Assembly: GCA_025055435.1 (NCBI GenBank) | Contig: JANWWN010000011.1 | Coordinates: 1 to 64,000, forward strand | DNA length: 64,000 bases | Source of the DNA: Cyclobacteriaceae bacterium | Lineage (GTDB): Bacteria > Bacteroidota > Bacteroidia > Cytophagales > Cyclobacteriaceae | Reading direction: 5' to 3' | Part shown: positions 25,721 through 35,020 of the stretch, piece after piece | Numbering within the stretch: the stretch's first letter is position 1 | Layout: every line of letters starts with the position of its first letter | Notes under the pieces: model-generated | The model's database searches: none | What the model was told of the DNA's origin: nothing | Seen by the model: the letters and a program-made list of their open reading frames with translations, nothing else | Made by a program: the position numbers and the translations under genes

Positions 25721-26587
25721 TTACCTGAGCAGCCTGTAGTTCCGATACTCAAATGGAATCCATCCGGTGACTTTGGCAACAAGTCGTTTAAACTTGTCCT
25801 TTAGTGAGGCATATTTAATCGTTAAATCGGGTTGGAAATCCCAGTTCTTCCTTCGTATTCTTTCCTGCATTACGGCAGGGTGTGTTCCATCGAAGCGCTT
25901 TAAGGGTTCCTTGAACGCTTCATAACGAAATATCTCCGGTTCATTTGCAGGCGTTGTCGAACCGTACAGTTGGGCACTGGACAGTCGTTTATCGCGCATG
26001 GCCTGTGGCTCCCTCACGTATCCGTAATGATAAATCCATGCATCAATCAGTTTCACTCTTAGCTTGTTGTTGGGCAGTTTTCTGAAGCCCTGTGCATCGC
26101 GATAGGAAAAAATATCTTTCCGGTTTCTTATGATCCGTATCTCCCTCCGGTACCAGGAATGCTTTAATCCGACATAATCGTAGGAGCCAAAAAAGTGAAG
26201 ATAATTAAACAACAACCCTTCAACCTCTTCATGAGGCAGCCACCTTTTCATTTCTTCCCTGACAACAGGGATATATTTTTCGTGGAGTACCTCATCCCCC
26301 TGAATGTAAAATGCCCAGTCATATTCTTCCGGAATAGCCCGAAAAGCTTTGTTGGTTTCATCAGCAAATACCCGTCCGCCTGTCCTAAGACTTTCATCCC
26401 ACACAGTTTGGAGTATTTCAATTTTTTCCTTGTTCATATTCTTTACAACCTCCAGGGTATTATCATCTGAATTACCAACAGCAACAATAAACTTATCGCA
26501 CAGTGGAAGAACGGACTGTATTGCCTCTACAAAAGGGTAATCAAACTTTACACCGTTTCTGACAAAAGAAAAACCACAAACCTTCAT
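25721..26587 (-). CDS. Glycosyltransferase family 2-like protein
   Basis: 288 residues. It starts MKVCGFSFVRNG and has VAVGNSDDNT and AFYIQGDEVLHE, the GT-A features of a remote GT2 group, with His/Tyr-rich C-terminal half. No signal peptide. Probably modifies a cell-surface glycan. It is the third and last gene of the minus-strand series ppa, GT4, this gene, with 12 bases between it and the GT4 gene. Confidence 0.75.
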   Translation of the reverse strand: MKVCGFSFVRNGVKFDYPFVEAIQSVLPLCDKFIVAVGNSDDNTLEVVKNMNKEKIEILQTVWDESLRTGGRVFADETNKAFRAIPEEYDWAFYIQGDEVLHEKYIPVVREEMKRWLPHEEVEGLLFNYLHFFGSYDYVGLKHSWYRREIRIIRNRKDIFSYRDAQGFRKLPNNKLRVKLIDAWIYHYGYVREPQAMRDKRLSSAQLYGSTTPANEPEIFRYEAFKEPLKRFDGTHPAVMQERIRRKNWDFQPDLTIKYASLKDKFKRLVAKVTGWIPFEYRNYRLLR

Positions 26588-26599
26588 ACTTGCCGAGTA

Positions 26600-27724
26600 T
26601 TAAATTTCTTCGGAATATACGCGCATCAATTCACGGGCAATTGTTTCCGGCCTAAACCGCTGCACATGGCCGAGCGATCCTTCCACCATTTCCTTTCTCA
26701 AGTCTTCATCACTCAAAACCTTTTCAATCGCATCACTCCAGGCCCCCGGATCGTGAGGTGAAACATACAGGGTATAAGGCCCTCCGGCTTCGGAAAAGCA
26801 TGATCCGGTTGAAGTGATGACCGGGACACCCGACCAAATCGCTTCAATAATCGGAATACCAAAACCTTCGAAAACCGATGGATACAAAAATACTTGAGCC
26901 GATTGATAAAGAGCCGGTAGATCGGAAAAAGCAACCTGATCCAACTGCAGTACCAAATCGGATACACCGAGTTTTTCTGCCTGTTCAGCCACCGTATGCG
27001 CATACTTCGTTTTTCTGCCAATAAGCACCAGCGGCAGTTGTAAGCTTTGCGGAAGTCTGGCCAGGGCCTGAACGGTTACCATTGCATTTTTACGCTGCTC
27101 AATTGTGCCAACAACCAATAAGTACTGTTTGGGCAAACGGTATTTGCGTTTTACCTGTTCGATTTCAGCGTCCGACTTGCGCAACCTGAACTGCTCATGG
27201 CAACCCTGATAGACCACGGAAATTTTATGGTCAGGAACTTTAAGAAAAGAAGAAATATCATCCGCAGTCTGGCGGCTAATGGCAATGATGCGGTCAGCTC
27301 GCTTGCAGGCGCTTTTCAGTTTCCACTTATAAATGCGCACGTCAACCGGATTATAATATTCAGGAAACCGATAGAAAATGAGATCGTGCACAGTGAGCAC
27401 CTTTTTGACCCGCGCAGGAAGCAGATGAGGTAACTCATGACTTAACCCATGGTAAATGTTGAGTCTCTTTACCTCCTCGGTAAACGATAATCCGGCCGTT
27501 CGCCACAAGGAAGGAAGAGCGCGCCAGGCACCAGTCGGCATTACAACCGAATATTCTCCATTTAAGAAGGGTTGCACATCCGGGCGGTTAACTATTTTGG
27601 GAGTAAAGAGAACGTAATCGTGTTGGGGAAAAGACTTTTGAAGTGCATTTACTACAAACCGGCTGTAGTTACCCAGCCCGGTGAAATTCTGAAACAAACG
27701 TTTTGCATCGAAGCCAATTACCAT
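26600..27724 (-). CDS. Glycosyltransferase family 4 (GT-B)
   Basis: 374 residues from the ATG giving MVIGFDAKRLFQNFTGLGNY, a typical GT4 start; the ORF track start runs into ppa. The C-terminal GT-B domain is clear: VVGTIEQRKN, QVAFSDLPALYQSAQVFLYP and FEGFGIPIIEAIWSGVPVIT, where the two Glu residues bind the nucleotide sugar. Mannosyl- or glucosyltransferase activity is likely. It lies 10 bases behind ppa and 12 bases before the GT2-like gene. Confidence 0.88.
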   Translation of the reverse strand: MVIGFDAKRLFQNFTGLGNYSRFVVNALQKSFPQHDYVLFTPKIVNRPDVQPFLNGEYSVVMPTGAWRALPSLWRTAGLSFTEEVKRLNIYHGLSHELPHLLPARVKKVLTVHDLIFYRFPEYYNPVDVRIYKWKLKSACKRADRIIAISRQTADDISSFLKVPDHKISVVYQGCHEQFRLRKSDAEIEQVKRKYRLPKQYLLVVGTIEQRKNAMVTVQALARLPQSLQLPLVLIGRKTKYAHTVAEQAEKLGVSDLVLQLDQVAFSDLPALYQSAQVFLYPSVFEGFGIPIIEAIWSGVPVITSTGSCFSEAGGPYTLYVSPHDPGAWSDAIEKVLSDEDLRKEMVEGSLGHVQRFRPETIARELMRVYSEEI

Positions 27725-27734
27725 GTTACGGGGT

Positions 27735-28268
27735 TCATGCAAAAGTTTGCCGATAAGCAGCCCGGGCGGACTCAATAACCTGAAAGGCCTCCTCTTTCGA
27801 CAGAAAATCGTTTACCACTACCTTTTTGTTTTCCAGGGTTTTATAGTTTTCAAAAAAATGCCGCAATTCCGACTGCAGATATCCCTCTAACTGATTAATA
27901 TCGTGGATGTGGTTTACGCTTGCATCATCTTCAGCCACGGCAATAATCTTTTCATCATTTTCTCCGCGGTCAATCATTCGCATAACGCCGATAACCCGTG
28001 CAGGGATGATGCACAACGGAACAACCGATACCTGAGTCAAAACTACGATATCCAAAGGGTCCTTATCCTCTCCCAGGGTTTGGGGTATGAAGCCGTAATT
28101 CAAGGGGTAATACATGGAGGCATAAATTACCCGATCGAGCTTTATTAAACCGCTTTCCTTATCCACTTCGTATTTAGCCCGAGAGCCGCGCGGTATTTCA
28201 ATAACGGCATTCACCTGTGCAGGAGGGTTTTTACCTACAGAAAGCTCATGCCAGGGATGGGCAACCAT
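27735..28268 (-). CDS. ppa: Inorganic pyrophosphatase (family I)
   Basis: 177 residues with the soluble family I pattern: VIEIPRGSRAKYEVD, YPLNYGFIPQTLGEDKDPLD with the metal-binding Asp residues, and DRGENDEKIIAVAEDD. It hydrolyses pyrophosphate in the cytoplasm, including that released in nucleotide-sugar synthesis, which fits its two glycosyltransferase neighbours, though it is a housekeeping enzyme as well. Confidence 0.95.
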   Translation of the reverse strand: MVAHPWHELSVGKNPPAQVNAVIEIPRGSRAKYEVDKESGLIKLDRVIYASMYYPLNYGFIPQTLGEDKDPLDIVVLTQVSVVPLCIIPARVIGVMRMIDRGENDEKIIAVAEDDASVNHIHDINQLEGYLQSELRHFFENYKTLENKKVVVNDFLSKEEAFQVIESARAAYRQTFA

Positions 28269-28369
28269 ATTTTGGTTCAGAATTACGGGTTTCTACTTGA
28301 ACGTTGAAAGTTAAAAATTTAAAAGTTGTTTGGAGAAGTGATTATTTTAAATTGTGATTACTCTACGAA

Positions 28370-29737
28370 TCATTCCGCTTTAACTTCCTTTTTACTGTCC
28401 TTTTTCGGAACCGCTTTTCGGATTTTATCACCGTCTTTCAGCCGTTTGGAAACCACCAGGAAAGGTCCGGTTACTACCTCGGTGCTGTCGGTGATTCCGG
28501 AAGTAATTTCAATGAAATCGTAATCGCTAATGCCGGTTTTAACTTCAACCATTTTGGCTGTCCCGTTTTCATGAGCAAAAACAACCACTTTATTTTCTTC
28601 TTTTTTTGCGGGTTGAGTCGTGGAGGCAGGGGCAGCCGGCGTACCCTGGTTGAATTTCATTTCTTCTGAACGGGTGGTAACAGCTGCCAACGGAACAGCC
28701 AACACATTTTCTTTCCGATTCGTGAGTATTTCTACACTGGCTGTCATGCCGGGACGAAAAGGATATTTTTTGCCATCTTTTACCAGATCTTTATACGAAT
28801 CCGGAAGAACAAGTATCCGGACTTCAAATTCTGTTATCGCATCAGCTGATACTTTATCCTTTGCCGTGTTGGCTATGTGGGTAACAATCCCTTTAAACTT
28901 TTTACCTGTGTTGGCATAAGCATCCACATCAATAACAGCCGAATCGCCAATATGCACGCGCACAATATCGTTTTCATTCACATTAACACGAACCTCCATT
29001 TTACTTAAATCGGCAATGCGCATCATCTCCGTACCCTGCATCTGAGCAGTTCCCACAACCCGTTCACCTTTCTTCACACTCAGTTTTGAAACGATGCCAT
29101 CCATAGGCGCAACCACGCTGGTTAACCGTACATTTTCGCGGGCTTCGCGCACAGTTGCTTCACTGCTCCGTACGATAAACTTAGCCGCCTCAACCTGCTG
29201 ACGGGCCGACTTTAAATCGTTCTCGGCTACTTTGAAATTTTGCTCTGCAACCTGCCATTCGGCTTCTGAGATTACTTTCTCATTCCATAGCTTTTGCTGA
29301 CGTTCATACTCCTGCCTGGCCCGAATGTACGTTGCCTCGGCACGGGCCAGCGATGCCTCGGCTGCCACCAGATTAGCGCGTTGCTGATTTAAAGAGGCTT
29401 CAGCCCGCTCCAGTTGCGACAACCAGGTATCCGGACGGATTTTTACCAAAAGCTGTCCGCGCACAACCGAATCACCATCTTCTACCAACAACTCACGTAT
29501 CTCACCCGAAACTTCTGGCGCCAGTTTAACCTCGGTAACCGGTTGTACTGTCCCCGAGGCGCTGACCTTTTCAACGATGGTAACACGCGATGCCTTGGCC
29601 AGTTCTACTTCAATATCCCGTGGTTTACCAATCCATCCTGCCTGTCTTCCTGCAATCAGGAATAGCAGCAACACCACGACCGTACCAATTAAATAATACA
29701 ATAACTTATTGTTGGTTTTTTTTCTTGTTTTAGCCAT
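28370..29737 (-). CDS. HlyD/MacA-like efflux periplasmic adaptor
   Basis: 455 residues. One N-terminal membrane helix (LLYYLIGTVVVLLLFLIAG) is followed by a split lipoyl domain (VSGEIRELLVEDGDSV and the later VVAPMDGIVSKL), a long coiled-coil hairpin between them rich in Ala/Glu/Arg, a beta-barrel domain and a membrane-proximal domain. The C-terminus is Lys-rich. It should bridge an inner-membrane pump to the TolC-like protein encoded just upstream (35-base gap). No ABC or RND permease gene is adjacent, so the pump must be elsewhere. Confidence 0.9.
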   Translation of the reverse strand: MAKTRKKTNNKLLYYLIGTVVVLLLFLIAGRQAGWIGKPRDIEVELAKASRVTIVEKVSASGTVQPVTEVKLAPEVSGEIRELLVEDGDSVVRGQLLVKIRPDTWLSQLERAEASLNQQRANLVAAEASLARAEATYIRARQEYERQQKLWNEKVISEAEWQVAEQNFKVAENDLKSARQQVEAAKFIVRSSEATVREARENVRLTSVVAPMDGIVSKLSVKKGERVVGTAQMQGTEMMRIADLSKMEVRVNVNENDIVRVHIGDSAVIDVDAYANTGKKFKGIVTHIANTAKDKVSADAITEFEVRILVLPDSYKDLVKDGKKYPFRPGMTASVEILTNRKENVLAVPLAAVTTRSEEMKFNQGTPAAPASTTQPAKKEENKVVVFAHENGTAKMVEVKTGISDYDFIEITSGITDSTEVVTGPFLVVSKRLKDGDKIRKAVPKKDSKKEVKAE

Positions 29738-29772
29738 GCGATTTTCAGTTCAAAAAATTCAGTGATTAGTTT

Positions 29773-31212
29773 TTAAAATTCCAGCGGAAGTCCCTGGTAA
29801 AAATCAAGTACCTTCTTACGGAATATGAAATCGTAGCGCGCGCGCAACAGGTCTGACTGCGCCTGATACAGATCATTTTCGGCTACCTGGTATTCTACAT
29901 AATTGGCAGCCCCCAGTTCAAATCGTTGTTTGGTCATGCGATAGGCCTCATCGCGTGCCTGTACCTGTTTTTTTGCTGATTCATAGGTTTTTGCGGCCGC
30001 AACAGCATCGTTGTAGGCTGATTCAACAGACTGTCGCAACCGGTTTTCGTTCTCGATATAGCTAATGTCGGCCAGTTCGCGGCTGATGGCCGCACGCTGT
30101 ACGGCAGAACGGGTAGCAAATCCGTTGAAGATGGGGATGGATAAATTGATACCTAACCCTTTACCCAGGTTATTGCGAAACTGATCCTGATATCCTACTT
30201 CACGTACAGAATACTGCGGTACCACAACATCTGAAAAAACCAGTTCCGCAGGGTTGCTCTGTAAGTAACCGATTTGAGTTGGAACCACAGTCGTTCCCTC
30301 CAGAATTCTCTCCTTTCGGGCGCTGGAGTACAGGGTTGTTATGTTACCATTTAAACTTAAGCGAGGATAATAATTGCCCCGTGCCGACCGGAGCGCAAAC
30401 ATCGCACTGCGTTGCCGCGAACGCGCAGCCTGGATTTCGGGCATTTGTAACATGGCGATTTCAAAAATCTCATCCGCTGTTTTGTTAATCGAAGGCTCGG
30501 CATCCACTCCTGCCGGCACATCGGCCACGTCCAGCGGCTGCGACGCAGGCAACTGAAGCGCCTGCTTTAGCTGAAGCAGGGAGAGGTTGTATGCATTCTC
30601 GCGCTGTACTACGTTCAGTTCGTTTGTGGCCAGCTGGGCTTCAAGGCTCAGCACGTTACCCATAGGTACCGATCCGGCTGCAGCCAGTTTACGCGTGCGC
30701 TCGAGTTGCTCACGGGTAGAAGCCACCTGCAGCTCGGCAACACGCTTCAACTCCTTATTAAACACCACATTGAGATAGAGCGTAATGACATTCAGAATGA
30801 CGTCGTTGCGCGCCCTGACTAAATCGTGATTAAGCGCCTCCAGCTCGGCCTCATTTTGCTTCATGGCATAAAAAAGGCGAAATCCGTTCCATAGCAGCCA
30901 TGAGCTTGTAACACTGGCATTAATGGAATTAATCCGCTCTTCAACGAACAGGTTAGTTACCGGGTCAATGGTACGGCCCCAGTTAAAACCATAGTTGCCC
31001 GATGCATTGAGGTTAGGAAGCATGGCCATCTTCGACTGAAGGTAGTTCACTTCGCCTCCGCGAACACCGTACATACTTCTTTTAACGGTAAGATTACTGC
31101 TTACGGCATGATCGATAAGTTCACGCAAAGTCCAAACCTTACGTGCCTCCTGTGCCCAGGCACTCGCACCGATTAACAGAAAAACCGGGAAAATTTTCTT
31201 TATCATAGGCAT
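29773..31212 (-). CDS. TolC family outer-membrane efflux protein
   Basis: 479 residues with a signal peptide (MIKKIFPVFLLIGASAWAQ, with MP in front) and two OEP repeats of long alpha helices (for example RARNDVILNVITLYLNVVFNKEL and the matching C-terminal half), the TolC pattern. It would form the outer-membrane channel for the HlyD-like adaptor. Its ATG overlaps the stop of sdaAB by one base (TAATG), an unusual link between efflux and serine breakdown; a second ATG two codons later is also possible. Confidence 0.9.
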   Translation of the reverse strand: MPMIKKIFPVFLLIGASAWAQEARKVWTLRELIDHAVSSNLTVKRSMYGVRGGEVNYLQSKMAMLPNLNASGNYGFNWGRTIDPVTNLFVEERINSINASVTSSWLLWNGFRLFYAMKQNEAELEALNHDLVRARNDVILNVITLYLNVVFNKELKRVAELQVASTREQLERTRKLAAAGSVPMGNVLSLEAQLATNELNVVQRENAYNLSLLQLKQALQLPASQPLDVADVPAGVDAEPSINKTADEIFEIAMLQMPEIQAARSRQRSAMFALRSARGNYYPRLSLNGNITTLYSSARKERILEGTTVVPTQIGYLQSNPAELVFSDVVVPQYSVREVGYQDQFRNNLGKGLGINLSIPIFNGFATRSAVQRAAISRELADISYIENENRLRQSVESAYNDAVAAAKTYESAKKQVQARDEAYRMTKQRFELGAANYVEYQVAENDLYQAQSDLLRARYDFIFRKKVLDFYQGLPLEF

Positions 31213-31886
31213 TAATCTATATTGGGCAGATACACTACTTCACGCACCCAGGTAAGGCTGCGCAGATATTCCAACGACACCGGTTTAATTCCGGAATCCA
31301 TTTCAAAAACCAGACAGGCCAGATCGTGCTTACCTTTTCGGGTAACCGACATGGTAGCAATGTTACAATCATCATGGGCCAACACGCTGGCAATAAAGGC
31401 CACGCTTCCTTTCACATCATCAGCGTAAATGATCAGGGTATGCAAACTGGCACTGAAATCAGCTTTAAATCCGTTTACTTCGGCTATGTTGATGAGTCCT
31501 CCTCCCCGGCTCTCACCCAGTACTTCAAGCGATTTATCGCCCCGCTTTAACCGGATCCGAATCGTGTTAGGATGAAAGGTTGAGGCATTGGCTACCGACT
31601 TAAATGTGTACGATAAGCCTGCCTCTTTAGCAAGGCTTAATGCATCTTTGATGCGCTTATCATCCGTTTTAAAATCGAGCAGTCCGCCAATTACGGCCCG
31701 ATCACTTCCATGACCTTCATAAGTGCGGGCAAAAGAATTGTAAAATGTAATTTCAGCGTGCTCCGGAATACCACCCAGTAATTTCATGGCGGTTCGACCG
31801 ATACGCACCACACCCGCGGTGTGGGAGCTCGAGGGTCCGATCATAACCGGACCAATCATATCAAACACGCTGCTCTTTTCGTGCAT
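31212..31886 (-). CDS. sdaAB: L-serine ammonia-lyase beta subunit
   Basis: 224 residues: N-terminal serine dehydratase beta domain with VMIGPSSSHTAG and YNSFARTYEGHGSDRAVIGG, and a C-terminal ACT-like domain (HTLIIYADDVKGSVAFIASVL). In the two-subunit iron-sulfur serine dehydratase this protein works with an alpha subunit that holds the cluster; no alpha gene is next to it here. It converts serine to pyruvate and ammonia. Translation is coupled to the tolC gene. Confidence 0.9.
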   Translation of the reverse strand: MHEKSSVFDMIGPVMIGPSSSHTAGVVRIGRTAMKLLGGIPEHAEITFYNSFARTYEGHGSDRAVIGGLLDFKTDDKRIKDALSLAKEAGLSYTFKSVANASTFHPNTIRIRLKRGDKSLEVLGESRGGGLINIAEVNGFKADFSASLHTLIIYADDVKGSVAFIASVLAHDDCNIATMSVTRKGKHDLACLVFEMDSGIKPVSLEYLRSLTWVREVVYLPNID

Positions 31887-31952
31887 ACTACAAACGCCTC
31901 CATTTGTCGCACAAACGGAGATTGCGTTACACCACTATCGGATAAAGTTTCG

Positions 31953-32747
31953 CTATACGGCTATTGGCGCTTTGATAGCAGGATGCGCCTGATAATTCAG
32001 GATTTCAAAATCCTCAAGGGTGTAGTCGAATATAGAGGGTGGTTTACGCAAAATACGCAGCTGCGGCAAAGGATACGGTTGGCGGCTTAATTGCAATCGC
32101 GCCTGTTCGATATGGTTGGTGTACAGATGAACATCCCCTCCCGTCCAGATAAACTCACCGGGTTTATAGCCGGTTTGCTGGGCTACCATGTGCGTAAGCA
32201 AGGCGTAGCTTGCAATGTTAAAAGGAACGCCCAGAAAAAAATCAGCCGATCGCTGATACAACTGACAGGAAAGCTTTCCGTCGGCCACATAAAACTGAAA
32301 CAAGGCATGGCACGGGGGTAGTGCCATCTTTTCCACATCGGCCGGATTCCATGCAGTAACAATGTGCCTGCGTGAATCGGGTTTGGTGCGTATTTGCTCG
32401 ATTACCTGACTGATCTGATCAATGGATCGTCCATCGGGTGTTGGCCATGACCGCCATTGGTAACCGTAAACAGGTCCAAGATTGCCTTCGGCATCGGCCC
32501 ACTCGTCCCAGATGGTTACGTTGTGATCATGAAGAAATTTAATATTCGTATCTCCACGCAAAAACCATAACAGTTCAACGATAATAGATCTGATGTGAAG
32601 TTTCTTTGTGGTAACCAGCGGAAAACCTTCTTCAAGATTGAAACGCATCTGGCGTCCGAAAACGGACAAGGTACCTGTCCCTGTACGATCTGTCTTTCGG
32701 GTTCCGTTATCCAGAATATCGCGCATCAGGTCATGATATTGTTTCAT
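31953..32747 (-). CDS. thyA: Thymidylate synthase
   Basis: 264 residues from the ATG that gives [12 protein letters not shown], the same length as E. coli ThyA; the ORF track adds six upstream residues. The catalytic Cys is at 146 in [12 protein letters not shown], the same number as in E. coli. Folate and dUMP binding segments ([30 protein letters not shown]) are intact. It methylates dUMP with methylene-tetrahydrofolate. No dihydrofolate reductase gene follows, although folC lies elsewhere in the window. Confidence 0.96.
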   Translation of the reverse strand: MKQYHDLMRDILDNGTRKTDRTGTGTLSVFGRQMRFNLEEGFPLVTTKKLHIRSIIVELLWFLRGDTNIKFLHDHNVTIWDEWADAEGNLGPVYGYQWRSWPTPDGRSIDQISQVIEQIRTKPDSRRHIVTAWNPADVEKMALPPCHALFQFYVADGKLSCQLYQRSADFFLGVPFNIASYALLTHMVAQQTGYKPGEFIWTGGDVHLYTNHIEQARLQLSRQPYPLPQLRILRKPPSIFDYTLEDFEILNYQAHPAIKAPIAV

Positions 32748-32794
32748 AGGTTGGCTTTTATGCAAAATAAATGAATTACGGCCGACCGGTGCAT

Positions 32795-32832
32795 TAAAAA
32801 ATAAAAAACGTCTCGCATTCGTGCGGGACGTT
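32795..32832 (-). terminator. Terminator of the lipoprotein gene (minus strand)
   Basis: On the minus strand an 11-base stem aacgtcccgca/tgcgagacgtt (one G-T pair) with a four-base cgaa loop is followed by ttttttatttttt. It lies 67 bases beyond the stop of the gene 32899-33807 and upstream of thyA, so thyA needs its own promoter between. Confidence 0.85.
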
Positions 32833-32898
32833 CCTCAAGCAATAACCAAAACCATTCGCGTTAAACTCTACTGTATCAGATTGGAATCAGCATGGGCC

Positions 32899-33807
32899 TC
32901 AGCCTCTTCGGTTTATCTCAAAGCTGCGGGTTTGTCCGTTTACCGATATCGTTACCGTCCGGTCGCAACTGCCATCACCATAATCCACGGTAATTACTTT
33001 GCCACTGGTTACATCCGTGAATTCTTTTGTTCCTGAAACCGCCACAGGACATCCGCGTTTGTAAATCAGAGGCTGAATAATTTTCATGGTGTACGCACGG
33101 CCTCTGCGATTGGTGCCCGACGCAGCGTTGGTAACTCCGCTGCATTGGGTAACAACCAACTGGTCATTTACCGGATTGGCAGCGCGAATCCATTGCCTTA
33201 CCAGGCAATGTTCACGGGTGGCAACTGTACCATCGGGCCATTCGGCCTGACCGTCTTCCAGTTCAATTTTAAATTTCGGAGAAGTTTCCGTGCTTTCATT
33301 CAATGTGGTGAGCGTACGCACACCGCTAATTCCAATGTCATTAAATGAATACCCATTGAATGTCGTAACTACCGATGAGCCGGGCATAAAACGTCGGCCG
33401 GAAAAATTGATGATGATTTTTCCTTTCCGGACATTCCCGATTAAATCGGTGCAACCTGACCCAAAATCAATGACAATTGTACCTACCGGATGAGCGGGAG
33501 TGGAATTGGATGCAAGTTCAATAGTAACATTCAGGTTTTCGCACTGGCAACGCGGGTCATTAATTGTGATGTTACGCGGGCCATCGGCCATCCTGCCACC
33601 TCCCGGTGCTGCGTCGGCAAGAAGAGCCAGGGAAGTAAGGTCATCGGCATCTTCCAGCGCAAAATCTGAAACGACATCTTCAGCCACATAAGCAGCTTCC
33701 TCCTGCAGCGGCTTTTCTTCCACCTGGCAGGAAACCAGACCAAAAAGCAATATCAATGCAAAAATGGGAAGGGTGCTTTTTAAGCGAACGTTATTCATAT
33801 TATTCAT
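32899..33807 (-). CDS. Uncharacterised lipoprotein
   Basis: 302 residues. A lipoprotein signal peptide ends at the lipobox GLVSC (about residues 23-27), and an acidic linker follows. The mature part is beta-rich with several Cys (CQCENL, SGCTDL, REHCLV, VTQCSG, KRGCPV, GSCDRT) that could form disulfides in the periplasm or on the surface. I do not recognise the family. Strand patterns such as VDYGDGSCDRTVTISVNG suggest repeated beta modules. Starts at M1 and M4 are equally plausible. It is transcribed alone, with a terminator behind it. Confidence 0.7.
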   Translation of the reverse strand: MNNMNNVRLKSTLPIFALILLFGLVSCQVEEKPLQEEAAYVAEDVVSDFALEDADDLTSLALLADAAPGGGRMADGPRNITINDPRCQCENLNVTIELASNSTPAHPVGTIVIDFGSGCTDLIGNVRKGKIIINFSGRRFMPGSSVVTTFNGYSFNDIGISGVRTLTTLNESTETSPKFKIELEDGQAEWPDGTVATREHCLVRQWIRAANPVNDQLVVTQCSGVTNAASGTNRRGRAYTMKIIQPLIYKRGCPVAVSGTKEFTDVTSGKVITVDYGDGSCDRTVTISVNGQTRSFEINRRG

Positions 33808-33928
33808 CGGTTAATTTGATTTTGATTATTGGACATGGAAAAAATCATAAGGTTTAATGGTGGTCACTGACTTTAATCAGAAAAATGATAACTTAGACCA
33901 AGTATTTTTCCAAACAAATTCCATGCCT

Positions 33929-34453
33929 ATGAAAAAATTCATCATCCTTCTTTCGGGTTTACTCCTTGTAACAACCCTCAAAGCTCAGGTACTTAAGTTA
34001 AACATCTTGAGCCCGATTTTTAAAACAGCCAACTTGTCGTATGAACACGCTATTTCCAAAAACGGAAGTATTCAGATCGGATTTTTTTACACCGGATACA
34101 AAGCTGACGTCACCATATTCAACGGATTTGGCATTACGCCAGAGTATCGCTTTTATTTATCCGAAACTGAAGCACCGGAAGGCGTTTATGCAGCTCCTTT
34201 TGTCAGGTACCAATCGTTTACTGTTGAAAATACCGATACCTCCGGCACAGGAAAATTTTCAGCAATTGGCGGTGGCCTGATACTCGGTAAACAATGGATC
34301 TTCAAAGAAAAAATTGCTTTAGATGCTTTCCTTGGGCCGGCTTACTATTCAGGAAAAGTAGAAGCCGATTCCGGTGACGAATCTGATTTCGATGTGGGTT
34401 TCTTTGACGGATTTGGTTTGCGTTTCGGAGTTTGCTTTGGAGTAAAATTTTAA
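33929..34453 (+). CDS. Small outer-membrane barrel-like protein (paralogue A)
   Basis: 174 residues from MKKFIILLSGLLLVTTLKAQ, a clean signal peptide; the ORF track start is 24 codons upstream. The mature part is short beta strands with Gly/aromatic alternation and starts VLKLNILSPIFKTANLSYEH, like DUF3575-type porin-family proteins. The gene 34517-35020 is a paralogue sharing VLKLNILSP, the FGITPEYRFYLSE/FVITPEFRYYISE strand and GGGLILGKQ. Function unknown. It ends with its own terminator. Confidence 0.75.
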   Translation: MKKFIILLSGLLLVTTLKAQVLKLNILSPIFKTANLSYEHAISKNGSIQIGFFYTGYKADVTIFNGFGITPEYRFYLSETEAPEGVYAAPFVRYQSFTVENTDTSGTGKFSAIGGGLILGKQWIFKEKIALDAFLGPAYYSGKVEADSGDESDFDVGFFDGFGLRFGVCFGVKF

Positions 34454-34475
34454 AAAATTAACCTTGTTTTACCAG

Positions 34476-34510
34476 ACAAAACCTGCTTTTAGGCAGGTTT
34501 TGTTATTTTT
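34476..34510 (+). terminator. Terminator between the two barrel paralogues
   Basis: Perfect 11-base stem acaaaacctgc/gcaggttttgt with loop ttttag, followed by tattttta. It lies 23 bases after the first paralogue and just before the second. Confidence 0.85.
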
Positions 34511-34516
34511 ATCAGC

Positions 34517-35020
34517 ATGAAACATGGTGTTAAGTGGATTCTATTCATCCCGCTGCTTTTTACCATGAAAGTCGCAGGGCAAAGTCAGTCTGATATACCT
34601 GATTTCAGGCGGGCAAAAGTTCTAAAACTGAATATCCTCAGTCCGGTTGTTGAAACAATTACCCTGGCCTATGAAAATGTCCTGACTCCCGAAAAAAGCC
34701 TGCAACTTACCGTTAGCTTCATCATGGGTGCGGGCGGCTTTGTCATAACGCCTGAATTCCGGTACTATATTTCCGAAACGCCTGCACCGCAGGGAGTATA
34801 TTTAGCGCCGTTTTTGCGGTACTACCAGCTGGAAGGTGGCGGCATTCTGGGTGGCGGACTGGTGCTGGGTAAACAAGCGATTTTTAAGAACAAAATTACT
34901 GTTGATGGTTTCTTTGGTCCTTCGGTTAACACCATTGATGTGATTGATGAAAATGAAGTAATTTTCGGACTTCGGGCCGGTGTTACCATAGGTATTAACC
35001 TTGCCCGGACAAGAAAATGA
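34517..35020 (+). CDS. Small outer-membrane barrel-like protein (paralogue B)
   Basis: 167 residues with a signal peptide (MKHGVKWILFIPLLFTMKVAGQ) and a barrel-like body that matches paralogue A in the strands VLKLNILSPVVETITLAYEN, FVITPEFRYYISE and GGGLVLGKQ. Tandem duplication is the simplest origin. Its stop overlaps the start of the DUF4159 gene by four bases (ATGA), so unlike paralogue A it is coupled to a downstream gene. Confidence 0.75.
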   Translation: MKHGVKWILFIPLLFTMKVAGQSQSDIPDFRRAKVLKLNILSPVVETITLAYENVLTPEKSLQLTVSFIMGAGGFVITPEFRYYISETPAPQGVYLAPFLRYYQLEGGGILGGGLVLGKQAIFKNKITVDGFFGPSVNTIDVIDENEVIFGLRAGVTIGINLARTRK

